Assembly (NCBI GenBank): GCA_963728445.1
Contig: CAVSJO010000001.1
Location: forward strand, 62,001-126,000
DNA: 64,000 nt
Direction of reading: 5' to 3'
Source of the DNA: CAVSJO01 sp963728445
GTDB lineage: Bacteria; Gemmatimonadota; Gemmatimonadetes; Longimicrobiales; RSA9
Every line of letters starts with the position of its first letter. The stretch's first letter is position 1. The position numbers and the translations under genes are program-made. Shown piece after piece: positions 18,291 to 28,309 of the stretch. The notes below the pieces were generated by a model that saw only the letters and a list, made by a program, of their open reading frames with translations, was not told where the DNA came from and did not search any database.

Positions 18291-19900
18291 GCGGTGGCGG
18301 CGGCGCGGGTCGACACGCCGATGCGGCCGAAGATGTTGGCGACGTGGCGGGCGACGGTCTTCTCGCTGAGAAACAGCTCGTTGGCGATGGCGCGGTTCGT
18401 CCGGCCGGTGGCGAGGAGGGCGAGGACCTCGCGCTGGCGGGGAGTAAGGGTCGGGTCGGGGGCGACGTCGGGGCGGCGCAGCGCGTCGACGCGGGCGACG
18501 TCGCGGGCGGCGCCGAGGGCCTCGAGCTCCGCGCGGGCTGCGTCGAGCTCGAGGTCGGCCGTCTCCCGGTCTCCGAGGCCTCGGCACGCGCGTGCGATGG
18601 AGACGCGCGCCCGAGCGGCCTCGTAGGGGGCGCCCAGCGACTTCCATTCCTGCCACGCCGTGCGAAGCAGGGGCAGGGCGGAAGCGGCGTCGTCCGAGGC
18701 CAGCGCCACCTCGCCCCGGGCGACGGAGGCGGTGGCGGCGAGCGCCCCGCCGCACGCGTCGGCGATCTCGTCCAGCTCGTCGCACGCACGGCGGGCCTCG
18801 CCCAGGGCGTCGGCGTCGCCCGACGCGACGAGGGCGTCGACGAAGGCGGGGAGAAGCCGCGCGCGCTGAAGGGGGCCGGCGGCTTCCGTCAGCGCGCGCC
18901 GGAGCATCGCGGCAGCGACGTCGCGCTCACCCTGCTCGAGCCGGAGGAGCGCCAGCCCGGGCTGGGGCTCGCGGCCCGCGCGGTTCGCCGCCCGGTAGGC
19001 CGCCTCGGCGGCGTCCAGCTCTCCGCGCACCCGCAGGACCTCCCCCTTCTGATAGGCGGCCAGACCGACGGCCCGGGGCTCGACGCCGTGGGCCAGGTGG
19101 TCGACGGCCCGGGAGGCCTCGGCCAGCGCGGCGGGCCAGTCGCCGCCGACCTGCAGGATCTCGGCGCGGAAGACCCGGCACTCGCCCGCGTACGGCACCA
19201 TGTCCGGCCGGGCCTCGCACCAGTCGCTCAGCGCGGCCGTCCATTCGCGCAGGCGGCCGAGGGCGTAGACCTCACGGCACGCGCTGATGACGGAGCAGTA
19301 GATGAGGCCGGTGACGTGGGGCGACAGCTCGCCGGTGACGACAGGGACCATGGCCTCGTCGAGAAGCGCGAGACCGTCCCGCACGCGGCCGACGCGGAGC
19401 AGGGCGCGCCCCTGGATGTGGAGAGCGATGCTCAGGAGGTCGGAGTCCCCGGAGCGCTGCGCGAGGGCGACGGCGCGACCTGCGGTCTCCGCGGCCGCCG
19501 AAGGGTCGCCGCCGAGCTGCCGATGGGCGGTCGGGAGGAGGAGGTAGCCCGCCTCCGCCGACTCGCCGCGGTCTCCGACCAGTCGTGCCGCCCTGCCGAA
19601 CCAGCCGGACGCCTGCGCGGGCTCGCCGCGGTTGATCATGTGGAATCCGAGCCAGAACGCCACCCGCGCGGCAGCATCCTCCTCCCCGGCCGCCAGGTGC
19701 GCGCGGTGGGATTCCTGGAGGGCGGAGACGAAATCGTCTTCGCGGCCGACGAGGAACGCGGCCATGGCCAGGCGCCACAGGTCGCCCGTGGCCAGGGTTC
19801 CGCTCGACCGCACCGCCGCCAGGTCGCGGTACGCTCCGGCGTAGTCGCCCCGCTCGAAGGACGCCCGGGCGGAGTGGAGGTCGGGGAGGGATGGGGCCAC
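18260..19900 (-). CDS. LuxR-family transcriptional regulator with N-terminal TPR domain
   Basis: The protein has 546 residues. Residues 1 to about 470 are tandem helical repeats of TPR type (RGDYAGAYRDLAAV, RGEPAQASGWFGRAARLVG, RGELDAAEAAYRAANRAG and others). The last 65 form a GerE/LuxR helix-turn-helix (LTPRQREVLALLATGRTNRAIANELFLSEKTVARHVANIFGRIGV shortened in span, about 482-526). There is no receiver domain and no ATPase motif, so it differs from the MalT/LAL group by lacking the AAA part. It probably reads a protein or ligand signal through the TPR part and controls promoters by the HTH. Its gene lies upstream of the lytTR gene on the same strand but 94 bases away. Target genes are unknown. 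Confidence 0.85.
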   Translation of the reverse strand: MAPSLPDLHSARASFERGDYAGAYRDLAAVRSSGTLATGDLWRLAMAAFLVGREDDFVSALQESHRAHLAAGEEDAAARVAFWLGFHMINRGEPAQASGWFGRAARLVGDRGESAEAGYLLLPTAHRQLGGDPSAAAETAGRAVALAQRSGDSDLLSIALHIQGRALLRVGRVRDGLALLDEAMVPVVTGELSPHVTGLIYCSVISACREVYALGRLREWTAALSDWCEARPDMVPYAGECRVFRAEILQVGGDWPAALAEASRAVDHLAHGVEPRAVGLAAYQKGEVLRVRGELDAAEAAYRAANRAGREPQPGLALLRLEQGERDVAAAMLRRALTEAAGPLQRARLLPAFVDALVASGDADALGEARRACDELDEIADACGGALAATASVARGEVALASDDAASALPLLRTAWQEWKSLGAPYEAARARVSIARACRGLGDRETADLELDAARAELEALGAARDVARVDALRRPDVAPDPTLTPRQREVLALLATGRTNRAIANELFLSEKTVARHVANIFGRIGVSTRAAATAYAYESGLVG

Positions 19901-19994
19901 GGCGGCTCCCGGCTCGAGGATCTTCCGAACGATACCGCACGCCCGGCCGGAGAGCCACCCGGGCGTCGAGCAACCACGGCGCGTCGCGGAGCGG

Positions 19995-20831
19995 CTAGCG
20001 CTCGAGCCCGATCCTGCGCTCCAGCTCCTCGATCCGACCGCGGCCGACGCTCAGCTCGGTGCCGTCCTTCAGGCGTACGCTGTAGTCGCCGCCGCCGGCC
20101 TTGAGGAGGACGTCGATGCGGTCGACGCGCACGATCGTCGAGCGGTGGATGCGCACGAACGCCGTGGGGTCGAGGCGGTCCTTGAGGTTCTGCATGCGCT
20201 CGCGGAGCACGTGGGTGGCGCCGCCGGCGTGGAGCGTCGCGTAGTCGCCGCTGGCGGTGATGTAGTCGATCCGGTCGACGGGCACGACGGTGACGCGGCC
20301 GCGGGCCTCGACGGCGATGCGCTCGAGCCAGCCGGCGTGGCCGGCGCCGGCCGCCGACGAGCCGCGTGACGCCGCGCCGGCGCCTGCGGCGCCCGACGGG
20401 CCCGACGCGGCGACGTCGCCTGCGAGAACGCTCCTCAGCCGCCGTGCCATGTCCCCTACCTGCTCGAGCTGGAGCATGCGGCGCGCGCGGGCGAACGCCT
20501 GGCGAAAGCGCTCGTCGTCGAAGGGCTTCACGAGGTAGTCGACGGCGGCGACCTCGAAGGCCCGGAGCGCGTACTGGTCGTACGCCGTCACGAAGATGGT
20601 GGGCGGCATCTGGTCCGGCCCGACCTCCCGGACCACGTCGAGCCCGGTCTTGCCGGGCATCTGCACGTCCAGGAACACCACGTCGGGATCCAGCTCCCGG
20701 ATCTCGGCGACGGCGCCCTCCCCGTTCGTGGCCTCGCCGACGACCTCCGCGTCCGCCTCCTTCGCCAGCAGGTCGGCGAGGCGGCGGCGGGCGAGTCGCT
20801 CGTCGTCGACGAGGAGGACGCGGATCGGCAT
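19995..20831 (-). CDS. LytTR-family response regulator
   Basis: The 278-residue protein has an N-terminal receiver domain: VLLVDDERLARRRLADLL, the phosphoacceptor Asp in DVVFLDVQMPGKTGLD (about residue 55), the Thr in IFVTAYDQYAL and the Lys in DYLVKPFDD. A Gly/Ala/Ser-rich linker (about 140-170) follows. The C-terminal LytTR DNA-binding domain has VDRIDYITASGDYATLH, FVRIHRSTIVRVDRID and a closing VGRGRIEEL. LytTR domains bind short direct or inverted repeats. The gene follows the LytS-type kinase gene by 24 bases in the same operon. The region upstream of the kinase holds four similar half-sites (22211-22292), a likely target. Confidence 0.92.
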   Translation of the reverse strand: MPIRVLLVDDERLARRRLADLLAKEADAEVVGEATNGEGAVAEIRELDPDVVFLDVQMPGKTGLDVVREVGPDQMPPTIFVTAYDQYALRAFEVAAVDYLVKPFDDERFRQAFARARRMLQLEQVGDMARRLRSVLAGDVAASGPSGAAGAGAASRGSSAAGAGHAGWLERIAVEARGRVTVVPVDRIDYITASGDYATLHAGGATHVLRERMQNLKDRLDPTAFVRIHRSTIVRVDRIDVLLKAGGGDYSVRLKDGTELSVGRGRIEELERRIGLER

Positions 20832-20855
20832 CGGCTCAGGGCTCCTTCGGGGAAG

Positions 20856-22163
20856 TCACGCGTCGGCGCCGGCGTCCGATACGCCGGCGGCGCGAAGGTC
20901 GGCGGCGGTGTGGTACGGCAGCCGGATCTCGGCGCGGGTGCCGCGCCCCGGACCGGCCCCTCCCTCCGAGCGGGCCGCGACGTCGAGGCGGAACGCGCTG
21001 CCGTAGAGCGCCTCCAGCCGCTCGCGGGTGTTGCGCAGCCCGACGTTCTCGACGATGGGGCCGCCGGGCCCGCGGCCGTCGTCGAGGACGCGCAGCACGA
21101 CGTCGTCTCCTTCGCGCTCCGCCCGGACCTCGACCTTGCGGCCGTGCTCCCCCTCCCCGATGCCGTGCCGGATGGCGTTCTCGACCAGCGGCTGGAGGAC
21201 GAGGGTCGGGACGAGTGCGTCGAGGACGTCCGGCGCCGCGTCGATCTCCACGTCGAGGTCGCCCTCGAAGCGGATCTGCATGATCTCCAGGTAGCGGCCG
21301 ACGAAGTCCAGCTCGCGACTCAGCTCGGTCTCGGGCGACGCCGCGCCCTCCAGGCTGCGTCGCAGCAGCTCGCTCAGGCGCGCGATCATGCGCCGGACGC
21401 CTTCGGGATCCCGCTCCACCATGGCGGATACGGCGTTCAGCGTGTTGAAGAGGAAGTGGGGGTCGAGCTGCATGCGCAGCGCGCCGAGGCGCGCCTCCGC
21501 GAGCTGGGCGTTCAGGCGCGCCGTCTCCGCCTCCAGCCGGGCGGTCTCCGTCTCGAGGCGCGCGGTCTCGGCCTCGAGCAGCACGGCCTCGTCGTGACGG
21601 GCGCGCAGGCGGAGCGAGTAGTCCCGGGCGACGGCGGCGCCCAGGACGGCCAGGTAGAGGACGTAGTCGTTGAGGAACCAGAACAGGCGCAGCCCCGTGA
21701 ACAGGCCCGGCCGGGGGCGGGGCGACCCGCTCGCCCCCGGCGGCCGCACGCGCGGGAAGAGGTCGAAGCGGAGGTACGAGAACACGACGTCGGCGAACAT
21801 CGCCACGAGCACGCCGAACGCCAGGAGCCCGAGGATGCGGACGACGCGGTTCGGGCGCTCCAGGCCGGCGCTGTAGACCAGGCGGAAGATGAGCGGCGTG
21901 AGCAGCGCCCACACCGCGTACTGCATGAACGGGATCAGCACCTCCGTCGGCAGCGCGCCGCCCTGGGACACGCGCACGCGCGGGTCCAGCGACGCGCCGA
22001 TGGCGCTGAGCGTCGCCAGCGCGAGCCAGAAGCCGAGCATCGCGAGGATCTCGGCGCGACCCAGTCGGGTCGGGCCGGGGCGAATCACGGGGGCGGTCCC
22101 GGCATCGCGCGGACGGGTCCCGGCGTCGCGGGATTCCCGGGTGCTGGGGTTCGGATCGACCAT
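20856..22163 (-). CDS. LytS/YehU-type sensor histidine kinase
   Basis: The 435-residue protein has four hydrophobic helices in the first 180 residues (AEILAMLGFWLALATLSAIG, VLIPFMQYAVWALLTPLIF, ILGLLAFGVLVAMFADVVFS, LFWFLNDYVLYLAVLGAAV). A coiled coil with repeated ETARLEA-type heptads follows (about 190-225). The His_kinase motif LRMQLDPHFLFNTLNAVSA gives the phospho-His. An HATPase domain (LVENAIRHGIGEG, then VLDDGRGPGG, NVGLRNTRERLEALYG) completes it. It is the partner of the LytTR regulator encoded 24 bases downstream. The gene is divergent from macA across about 206 bases, so the pair probably controls the MacAB-TolC pump. Confidence 0.92.
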   Translation of the reverse strand: MVDPNPSTRESRDAGTRPRDAGTAPVIRPGPTRLGRAEILAMLGFWLALATLSAIGASLDPRVRVSQGGALPTEVLIPFMQYAVWALLTPLIFRLVYSAGLERPNRVVRILGLLAFGVLVAMFADVVFSYLRFDLFPRVRPPGASGSPRPRPGLFTGLRLFWFLNDYVLYLAVLGAAVARDYSLRLRARHDEAVLLEAETARLETETARLEAETARLNAQLAEARLGALRMQLDPHFLFNTLNAVSAMVERDPEGVRRMIARLSELLRRSLEGAASPETELSRELDFVGRYLEIMQIRFEGDLDVEIDAAPDVLDALVPTLVLQPLVENAIRHGIGEGEHGRKVEVRAEREGDDVVLRVLDDGRGPGGPIVENVGLRNTRERLEALYGSAFRLDVAARSEGGAGPGRGTRAEIRLPYHTAADLRAAGVSDAGADA

Positions 22164-22210
22164 GGTCTGGAATGTAGCGACGGGAGCGCGTGCGCGCGGG
22201 TGCGGACGGT

Positions 22211-22292
22211 GAAGTGCACGGTGGGGCGGTCGAAACGCACGGGTGGCTCCACCCGCCCCTCGTGCACTTCGGCACTCCCCCGGTGCGTTTCG
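22211..22292. promoter_or_regulatory. Candidate operator: four GAARYGCAC half-sites between lytS and macA
   Basis: Two forward copies (GAAGTGCACG at 22211-22220, CGAAACGCAC at 22231-22240) and two reverse copies (CGTGCACTTC at 22261-22270, GTGCGTTTCG at 22283-22292) flank a short palindrome GGGTGGCTCCACCC (22241-22254). Spacing is about 20 bases within each pair. The region separates the kinase gene from the divergent pump operon. Binding by the LytTR regulator is inferred from position. Confidence 0.5.
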
Positions 22293-22369
22293 GCCGACGG
22301 GGGCCGAAGCGGCCCCGCCGCCGGGCTATCCTTCCCTCCGTGACGCAACACAACACGCGGAGGGGAGCC

Positions 22370-23572
22370 ATGAGGAAGAAGACGATCATCGCGGCCGGCG
22401 TGCTGCCGCTGGTGCTGGTGGGAGCGCTGTGGGCGCGGTCCGCGAAGCAGGCGGACGCGGCGTCGCCCTACCGATTCGCGACGGTGGAGACGGGCAGCCT
22501 CGAGGCGACGGTCTCGGCGACGGGCGCCCTGAGCGCCGTCACGACGGTCCAGGTCGGGACGCAGGTGTCGGGGCAGGTCTCCGCCCTCTACGTCGACTTC
22601 AACGACCCGGTGACGAAGGGACAGCTCCTGGCGCGCATCGACCCGACGCTCGCGCAGCAGGCGGTGCGGGAGGCGGAGGCGACGCTGGCCCGGGACCGAG
22701 CGGACCTGCAGAAGGCGCAGGACGCCTACGACCGCACGAAACAGCTCCACGACGGCCAGGTCGTGACCGACAGCGAGCTGAACGACGCGCGCTACGCGCT
22801 GCAGGTGGCGCAGGCGAACCTGAGCTCGGGCCAGGTGGCCGTGGACCGGGCGCGTCGGAACCTCGCGTACACGGAGATCCACGCCCCCATCGACGGGACG
22901 GTCGTGGAGCGGAACGTGGACGTGGGACAGACGGTCGCCGCGTCCCTCTCCGCTCCGCAGCTCTTCCTGATCGCGCAGGACCTCTCGGAGATGCAGATCC
23001 TGGCGTCGGTGGACGAGAGCGACATCGGCCTCATCCACGAGGGTCAGCCGGTGCACTTCACCGTGCAGGCGTACGCGGACGAGACGTTCACCGGGACCGT
23101 CAAGCAGGTGCGGCTGCAGTCGACGACGCAGGAGAACGTCGTGAGCTACACGGCGGTGGTGTCGGTGCAGAACCCCGACGGGCGGCTTCTTCCCGGCATG
23201 ACGGCGACGGTCGACTTCGTGACGGGCGAGGCGGCGGACACGCTGCTGGTCCCGAACGCTGCGCTGCGGTTCCGGCCGACGGCGGAGATGGTGGCGGCGG
23301 AGAGGGGCACGATGGCGGGGCAGCCCGCGAGCGCGGGCGCGCCCTCCCAATCGGCGGCGCTCTGGTACCTGAAGGACGGGCAGCCGGCGGTGGTGCGGGT
23401 GCGCACGGGCATCACGGACGGGCAGCGGACGGTGGTGAGCGGGACGGGGCTGACGAGCGGGATGCAGGTGATCGTCGGGACGACGGCGGGGAGCGCGTCG
23501 AGCGCGGAAGCAGCGGCGTCGCCGTTCCAGCAGCAGGGGCAGCGGGGATTCCCGCGGCCCGGCGGATTCTGA
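22370..23572 (+). CDS. macA: MacA/HlyD-type periplasmic adaptor of an ABC efflux pump
   Basis: The protein has 400 residues from ATG 22370, which has GGAGGGGAG a few bases upstream. An N-terminal membrane anchor (KTIIAAGVLPLVLVGALWA) is followed by the first lipoyl half (VSGQVSALYVDFNDPVTKGQ). An alpha-hairpin coiled coil comes next (AQQAVREAEATLARDRADLQ to AQANLSSGQVAVDRARRN, about 90-160), then the second lipoyl half (YTEIHAPIDGTVVERNVDVG). Beta-barrel and membrane-proximal domains (SVDESDIGLIHEGQPVHFTV, LLPGMTATVDFVTG) complete the protein. It links the MacB-type inner-membrane transporter to the TolC-type channel encoded downstream. The cargo of such pumps includes macrolides, lipids or peptides. 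The gene heads a four-gene operon. Confidence 0.92.
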   Translation: MRKKTIIAAGVLPLVLVGALWARSAKQADAASPYRFATVETGSLEATVSATGALSAVTTVQVGTQVSGQVSALYVDFNDPVTKGQLLARIDPTLAQQAVREAEATLARDRADLQKAQDAYDRTKQLHDGQVVTDSELNDARYALQVAQANLSSGQVAVDRARRNLAYTEIHAPIDGTVVERNVDVGQTVAASLSAPQLFLIAQDLSEMQILASVDESDIGLIHEGQPVHFTVQAYADETFTGTVKQVRLQSTTQENVVSYTAVVSVQNPDGRLLPGMTATVDFVTGEAADTLLVPNAALRFRPTAEMVAAERGTMAGQPASAGAPSQSAALWYLKDGQPAVVRVRTGITDGQRTVVSGTGLTSGMQVIVGTTAGSASSAEAAASPFQQQGQRGFPRPGGF

Positions 23573-23587
23573 GCGGGGGAGGCAGCG

Positions 23588-24396
<809 letters not shown>

Positions 24397-24400
<4 letters not shown>

Positions 24401-25614
24401 CGACGAAGACGCTCATCAAGGTGGCGTCCGAGAGCATCCTGAAGAACAAGATGCGCACGGCGCTGACGATGCTCGGCATCGTGATCGGCGTGGGCGCGGT
24501 GATCGTGATGGTCGCCATCGGCCACGGCGCGCAGGCGCGCATCCAGGAGCAGATCGACGGGCTGGGCACCAACATGCTGGTGATCACCCCGGGCTCGACA
24601 CAGCAGGGCGGCGCGAGCCAGGGCGCGGGCAGCTTCAATCGCCTGACGGTGGACGACGCCGAGAAGCTGCAGCGGGAGGGGACGCTGCTGTCGGCGGTGT
24701 CTCCGGTGGTCTTCACCCGCACGCAGGTCATCGGCGGCGCGGGCAACTGGCGGACCGAGGTGCAGGGCGTGGCGACCTCGTTCCCCATGATCCGGGACTG
24801 GGCGGCGTCGCAGGGCTCGTTCTTCGCCGAGCCGGACCTGCGCGGCATGCGCAAGGTCGCGGTTCTCGGCGCGACGGTCGCGTCCCAGCTCTTCCCGGAC
24901 GGGGACGCCGTGGGGCAGCGCATCCAGATCCGCAACGTGCCGTTCACGGTCATCGGCGTGCTCGAGGCGAAGGGGCAGACGGCGAACGGGACCGACCAGG
25001 ACGACGTGATCCTGGTCCCGTACACCACCATGCAGACGCGGCTGGCGGGGCACAGCTTCATCGGCCAGATCCTGGCGAGCACGTCGTCGCCCGCGGACGT
25101 GGCGCCGGCCCAGCAGGAGATCCGCGCGGTCATGCGCGAGTCGCACCGGCTCTCCGGCGGCGACGCCGACGACTTCACGGTCCGCAACCAGGACGAGATC
25201 GCCGAGGCGGCGCAGGGCACCACGAAGGTCATGACGGCGCTGCTCGCGGCCATCGCGTCCGTGTCGCTGCTCGTGGGCGGCATCGGCATCATGAACATCA
25301 TGCTCGTGTCGGTGACGGAGCGGACGCGGGAGATTGGCATCCGCATGGCCATCGGCGGCCGAGGCTCGGACATCCTCACGCAGTTCCTGGTGGAGAGCGT
25401 GGTGATGAGCCTCGTCGGCGGGCTGATCGGCATCGGCGTGGGCGTGGGTGGGGCGACGCTGGTCGGACGCCTCGCGGGCTGGACGACCGCGACGCCCGTC
25501 GGCGCCGTGGCGCTGGCCGTGGGCTTCTCGGCCTTCGTGGGCATCGTGTTCGGGTTCTACCCCGCGCGCAAGGCGGCGGCGCTGCAGCCGATCCAGGCGC
25601 TGCGCTACGAGTGA
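24397..25614 (+). CDS. macB: MacB-type ABC transporter permease subunit
   Basis: The 405-residue protein starts at the ATG that overlaps the ATPase stop codon. It has a first membrane helix (KMRTALTMLGIVIGVGAVIVMVAIG) and a large periplasmic domain of the MacB_PCD type (QEQIDGLGTNMLVITPG to QGTTKVM, about 50-270). A C-terminal FtsX domain has three helices: LLAAIASVSLLVGGIGIMNIM, VVMSLVGGLIGIGVGVGG and VALAVGFSAFVGIVFGFYPA. The motif VSVTERTREIGIRMAIGG and the closing PARKAAALQPIQALRYE are the standard MacB permease signatures. It dimerises with itself and works with the ATPase, MacA and the TolC protein encoded next. Confidence 0.93.
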
Positions 25615-25714
25615 CGGAAACGGTGACCGGCCGACGGGGCGCGAAGGGAACGCCACCGGAGGATCGAACGCGGGATCGCCCGGCCGTGGGGCCGGGCTCT
25701 GAAAGGATCGAACG

Positions 25715-27124
25715 ATGAACGGCATGAAGAGCATTCGTCGTGGCGCCGGTGCGCTGGCAGTGGCCGCCGCGTTTGCGGCGGCAGGAGGCGCGACGGGGCT
25801 GGCGGCCCAGCAGGCGGGGACCGGTACGGCGGCCCCGAGGGCGGCACCGGCGGCGGCCGCGTCGCCTCGTGTGATCACGTACGACGAGGCCATCGAGCTT
25901 GCCCTGCGCCAGAGCGTGGGGGTCGTGCAGGCGGCGCACGCGGCGGATCTGCAGTCGGTCACGGTGACGCAGCAGAAGCTCGCGTTCCTGCCGAGCCTGA
26001 ACCTGTCGACGCAGGCGGGACAGAGCAGCGGCCGGACGTTCTCGCAGAGCGAGGGCGGGATCGTCACGAACTCGACGCAGTCGCTGAACCTGGGCCTGAA
26101 TTCGAGCGTGACGCTGTTCGACGGATTCCGGAACGTGGCGAGCCTGCAGAGCGCGCAGCTCGGGGAGAAGGCGAGCGAGCTGGACCTGAGCCGGGCGCGT
26201 CAGACCGCCGTGATGACCGTGGCGTCCGACTTCCTGTCCCTCGCCGAGGCGGGGGAGCAGGTGCGCGTCCGGCAGGAGGCGCTGGCGGCGCAGGAGCAGG
26301 AGCTCCGCCAGATCGAGACGTTCGTGAAGGCGGGCAGCCGGCCCATCGCCGACCGGTACCAGCAGCAGGCGAGCGTGGCGAGCGCGAAGGCGGCGCTGGT
26401 GGAGGCGCAGCACGCTCGGGCGCTGGCGGATCTGGCGCTCGTCGAGGTGCTGCAGCTCGACCCGTCCCGGGAGTACGCGTTCGCGGCGCCGCCGTCGGAC
26501 TCGGCGGATGCGGGCGTTACCGAAGCGTCGGGCGACGTCGCCGGGCTCGTGGAGCGGGCGCTCGCGAACCGGCCGGACCTGGCGGCGACGGAGGCGCAGC
26601 AGGCGGCCGCGCGGCAGGGCGTGCGCGCGGCGTCGGCGAGTTGGTGGCCGACCGTCTCGCTGTCCGCCGGCTACAGCACCGGCGCGAGCAGCATCTCCAC
26701 TCTGAGCGTGGCCGACCAGCTCGACCAGAGGCGCGGCGGCTCCATCAGCCTGGGCGTGTCCATCCCGATCTTCGACCGGCTGCAGGCGAGCACGGCGACG
26801 GAGAAGGCGCGCATCCAGCTGGACGACGCGGAGCTGGCCGTGCAGCAGCAGCGGCAGCAGGTCGCCCTGGACGTGCGACGGGCGGTGCTGAACCGGCAGA
26901 CGGCGGAGCAGCAGCTCGAGGCGGCGCAGGCGCAGCTCGAGGCCGCGCAGAAGGCCCTCGATGCGACGCAGCAGCGCTACGACGCCGGCGTCGCTACGCT
27001 CCTCGAGGTGACCCAGGCGCGGGCGACGCAGGTGAGCGCGGCGAGCGGCCTCGTGAACGCCCGGTGGAACCTGGTGCTGCAGGGGAAGATCGTGGAGTAC
27101 TACGTCGGGGCGCTCCGCGCCTGA
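25715..27124 (+). CDS. TolC-family outer-membrane efflux protein
   Basis: The 469-residue protein starts at ATG 25715 with AAAGGATCG upstream. It has a signal peptide (AGALAVAAAFAAAGGATGLAAQQ), then two repeats of the OEP fold, each a long helical hairpin with short barrel strands. YDEAIELALRQSVGVVQA and SLNLSTQAGQSSGRTF lie in the first half. LVERALANRPDLAATEAQQ, YSTGASSISTL and the helical QRQQVALDVRRAVLNRQTAEQQ to RYDAGVATLLEVTQARAT lie in the second. These motifs are typical of TolC/NodT channels. It is the outer-membrane exit duct for the MacA-MacB pump, 100 bases downstream of the permease on the same strand. Confidence 0.92.
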   Translation: MNGMKSIRRGAGALAVAAAFAAAGGATGLAAQQAGTGTAAPRAAPAAAASPRVITYDEAIELALRQSVGVVQAAHAADLQSVTVTQQKLAFLPSLNLSTQAGQSSGRTFSQSEGGIVTNSTQSLNLGLNSSVTLFDGFRNVASLQSAQLGEKASELDLSRARQTAVMTVASDFLSLAEAGEQVRVRQEALAAQEQELRQIETFVKAGSRPIADRYQQQASVASAKAALVEAQHARALADLALVEVLQLDPSREYAFAAPPSDSADAGVTEASGDVAGLVERALANRPDLAATEAQQAAARQGVRAASASWWPTVSLSAGYSTGASSISTLSVADQLDQRRGGSISLGVSIPIFDRLQASTATEKARIQLDDAELAVQQQRQQVALDVRRAVLNRQTAEQQLEAAQAQLEAAQKALDATQQRYDAGVATLLEVTQARATQVSAASGLVNARWNLVLQGKIVEYYVGALRA

Positions 27125-27531
27125 CGGCCGCTGCGCCAAAGCAGGTCGGACGGCGCCGGGCCAGGGGCCGGGAATCCGGGGAGCAGACGGAGTCCCGGCC
27201 CCTCTGCCATCCGGCGGGCACACCCCATCGGCCCCCTCGCGATCCGGGCCTCACCTCATCGCCCGGCGCATGGGTGGCCCCCTCCGGGTCATTTGCCCCA
27301 CGTCTCCCCACCGGATCGCGGCGAATGCCCCGTTCGCGGCGCTCTTCAGGGCACTCCTGGTGGTCGCTATCTGCCGTAACTGCAGAGACTTGCGCTGATT
27401 CCGCCGTGCGGGCACGGCGATTGACTTCAAGGAAGGCGGGCGCGGGTGGTATGGCGTCGCTTCGTTCCCATCGTCGACGAATTGACTGCTCCACATATCG
27501 GATCAGGAGTCCCAGTGGCGGGAGGACGGCG
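27125..27531. other. Gene-free 407 bases upstream of the multihaem cytochrome operon
   Basis: No coding region is convincing here on either strand. The stretch separates tolC from the long redox operon and should hold that operon's promoter. One segment (27410-27425, GGGCACGGCGATTGAC) has a perfect -24 sigma-54 element (GGCACG) and correct spacing, but GA in place of the invariant -12 GC. The same bases also contain a TTGACT -35-like hexamer (27421-27426). Near 27180-27215 the sequence is imperfectly self-complementary (GGCCGGGAATCCGG, TCCCGGCCCC), possibly a tolC terminator without a T-run. Confidence 0.5.
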
Positions 27532-28287
27532 ATGGACACGACCGGAAGGGCGGACGTTCCGGCGGCACGGGACGACGCACGCGGAGCCTGGCCGGGACAG
27601 CCGGCGGGGCTGGTGGTGAGTTGGTGCGCGACAAGCGGCGTGCTGAGCGGTGGGGTGTGGCCCGGCCTGCTTGCCCTGGGCGGAGTCCTGAGCGGAAAGG
27701 CGGCGTTGTGGGCGAGCACGATTCTGTTCCTTGCGGGCGCTGGAATGGGGCTGCTGCACGCGCGTGTTCTGGGCGTGCTCGGGAGACCGTCGGATCGTTC
27801 CGAGGCGGAGGCGCGGCATCGAGTGCGGGCATCCGTCGCCTGGGCGTTGCCGCTGCTGGTGCCGGCCTGGGCTCTCTCCCAATGGCTCGTCTGGTCGTCG
27901 GTCGTCATGGGCGAGCGAAATCTGACCGATCCGGCGCTGGTGGTCATCGCGTCGAGCTGGGTGCTGGCGATGGCGCTGTGCGCGTGGGCGCTGGGCGAAG
28001 GGCTGCGGTCGGTCGGGAACGCCCATCTGCGCTGGTCGGGCTATCGAAGGGTTACGGCCGTGCTGGTGGTCTGCTTCGTCGCTTCGGTGCTGGTGCTGCA
28101 GCGCCTACTGGCGCTCGGGTGGGGCGTGAGCTCGGCCTCGGCCCTGACGATCGCGTTCATCCCGGCGATGGGCGTGACGGTCTGGCTGGTCGCTCCGCCG
28201 GTGATCTGGATCGCGAGAGCGTGGCAGCGATGGGATTCGAAGAACGCGGAAGAGGCGTCCGGCCCCGATGCGGCCGCGTCGCGATGA
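27532..28287 (+). CDS. Polytopic membrane protein heading the cytochrome operon
   Basis: The 251-residue protein starts at ATG 27532 with GGAGGACGGCG upstream. After a polar N-terminus there are about six hydrophobic helices: GLVVSWCATSGVLSGGVWPG, LWASTILFLAGAGMGLL, ASVAWALPLLVPAWALS, LVVIASSWVLAMALCAWALG, RVTAVLVVCFVASVLVLQRL and IAFIPAMGVTVWLVAPPVIW. No CxxCH, no conserved His pair and no family I recognise. It is the first gene of a run of eight tightly spaced genes encoding cytochromes, a barrel, a Rieske protein and cytochrome b. It is likely an accessory or assembly membrane subunit of that system; this is inference from position only. Confidence 0.7.
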   Translation: MDTTGRADVPAARDDARGAWPGQPAGLVVSWCATSGVLSGGVWPGLLALGGVLSGKAALWASTILFLAGAGMGLLHARVLGVLGRPSDRSEAEARHRVRASVAWALPLLVPAWALSQWLVWSSVVMGERNLTDPALVVIASSWVLAMALCAWALGEGLRSVGNAHLRWSGYRRVTAVLVVCFVASVLVLQRLLALGWGVSSASALTIAFIPAMGVTVWLVAPPVIWIARAWQRWDSKNAEEASGPDAAASR

Positions 28288-28309
28288 AGGCATCGACAGG
28301 AGGATTCCG

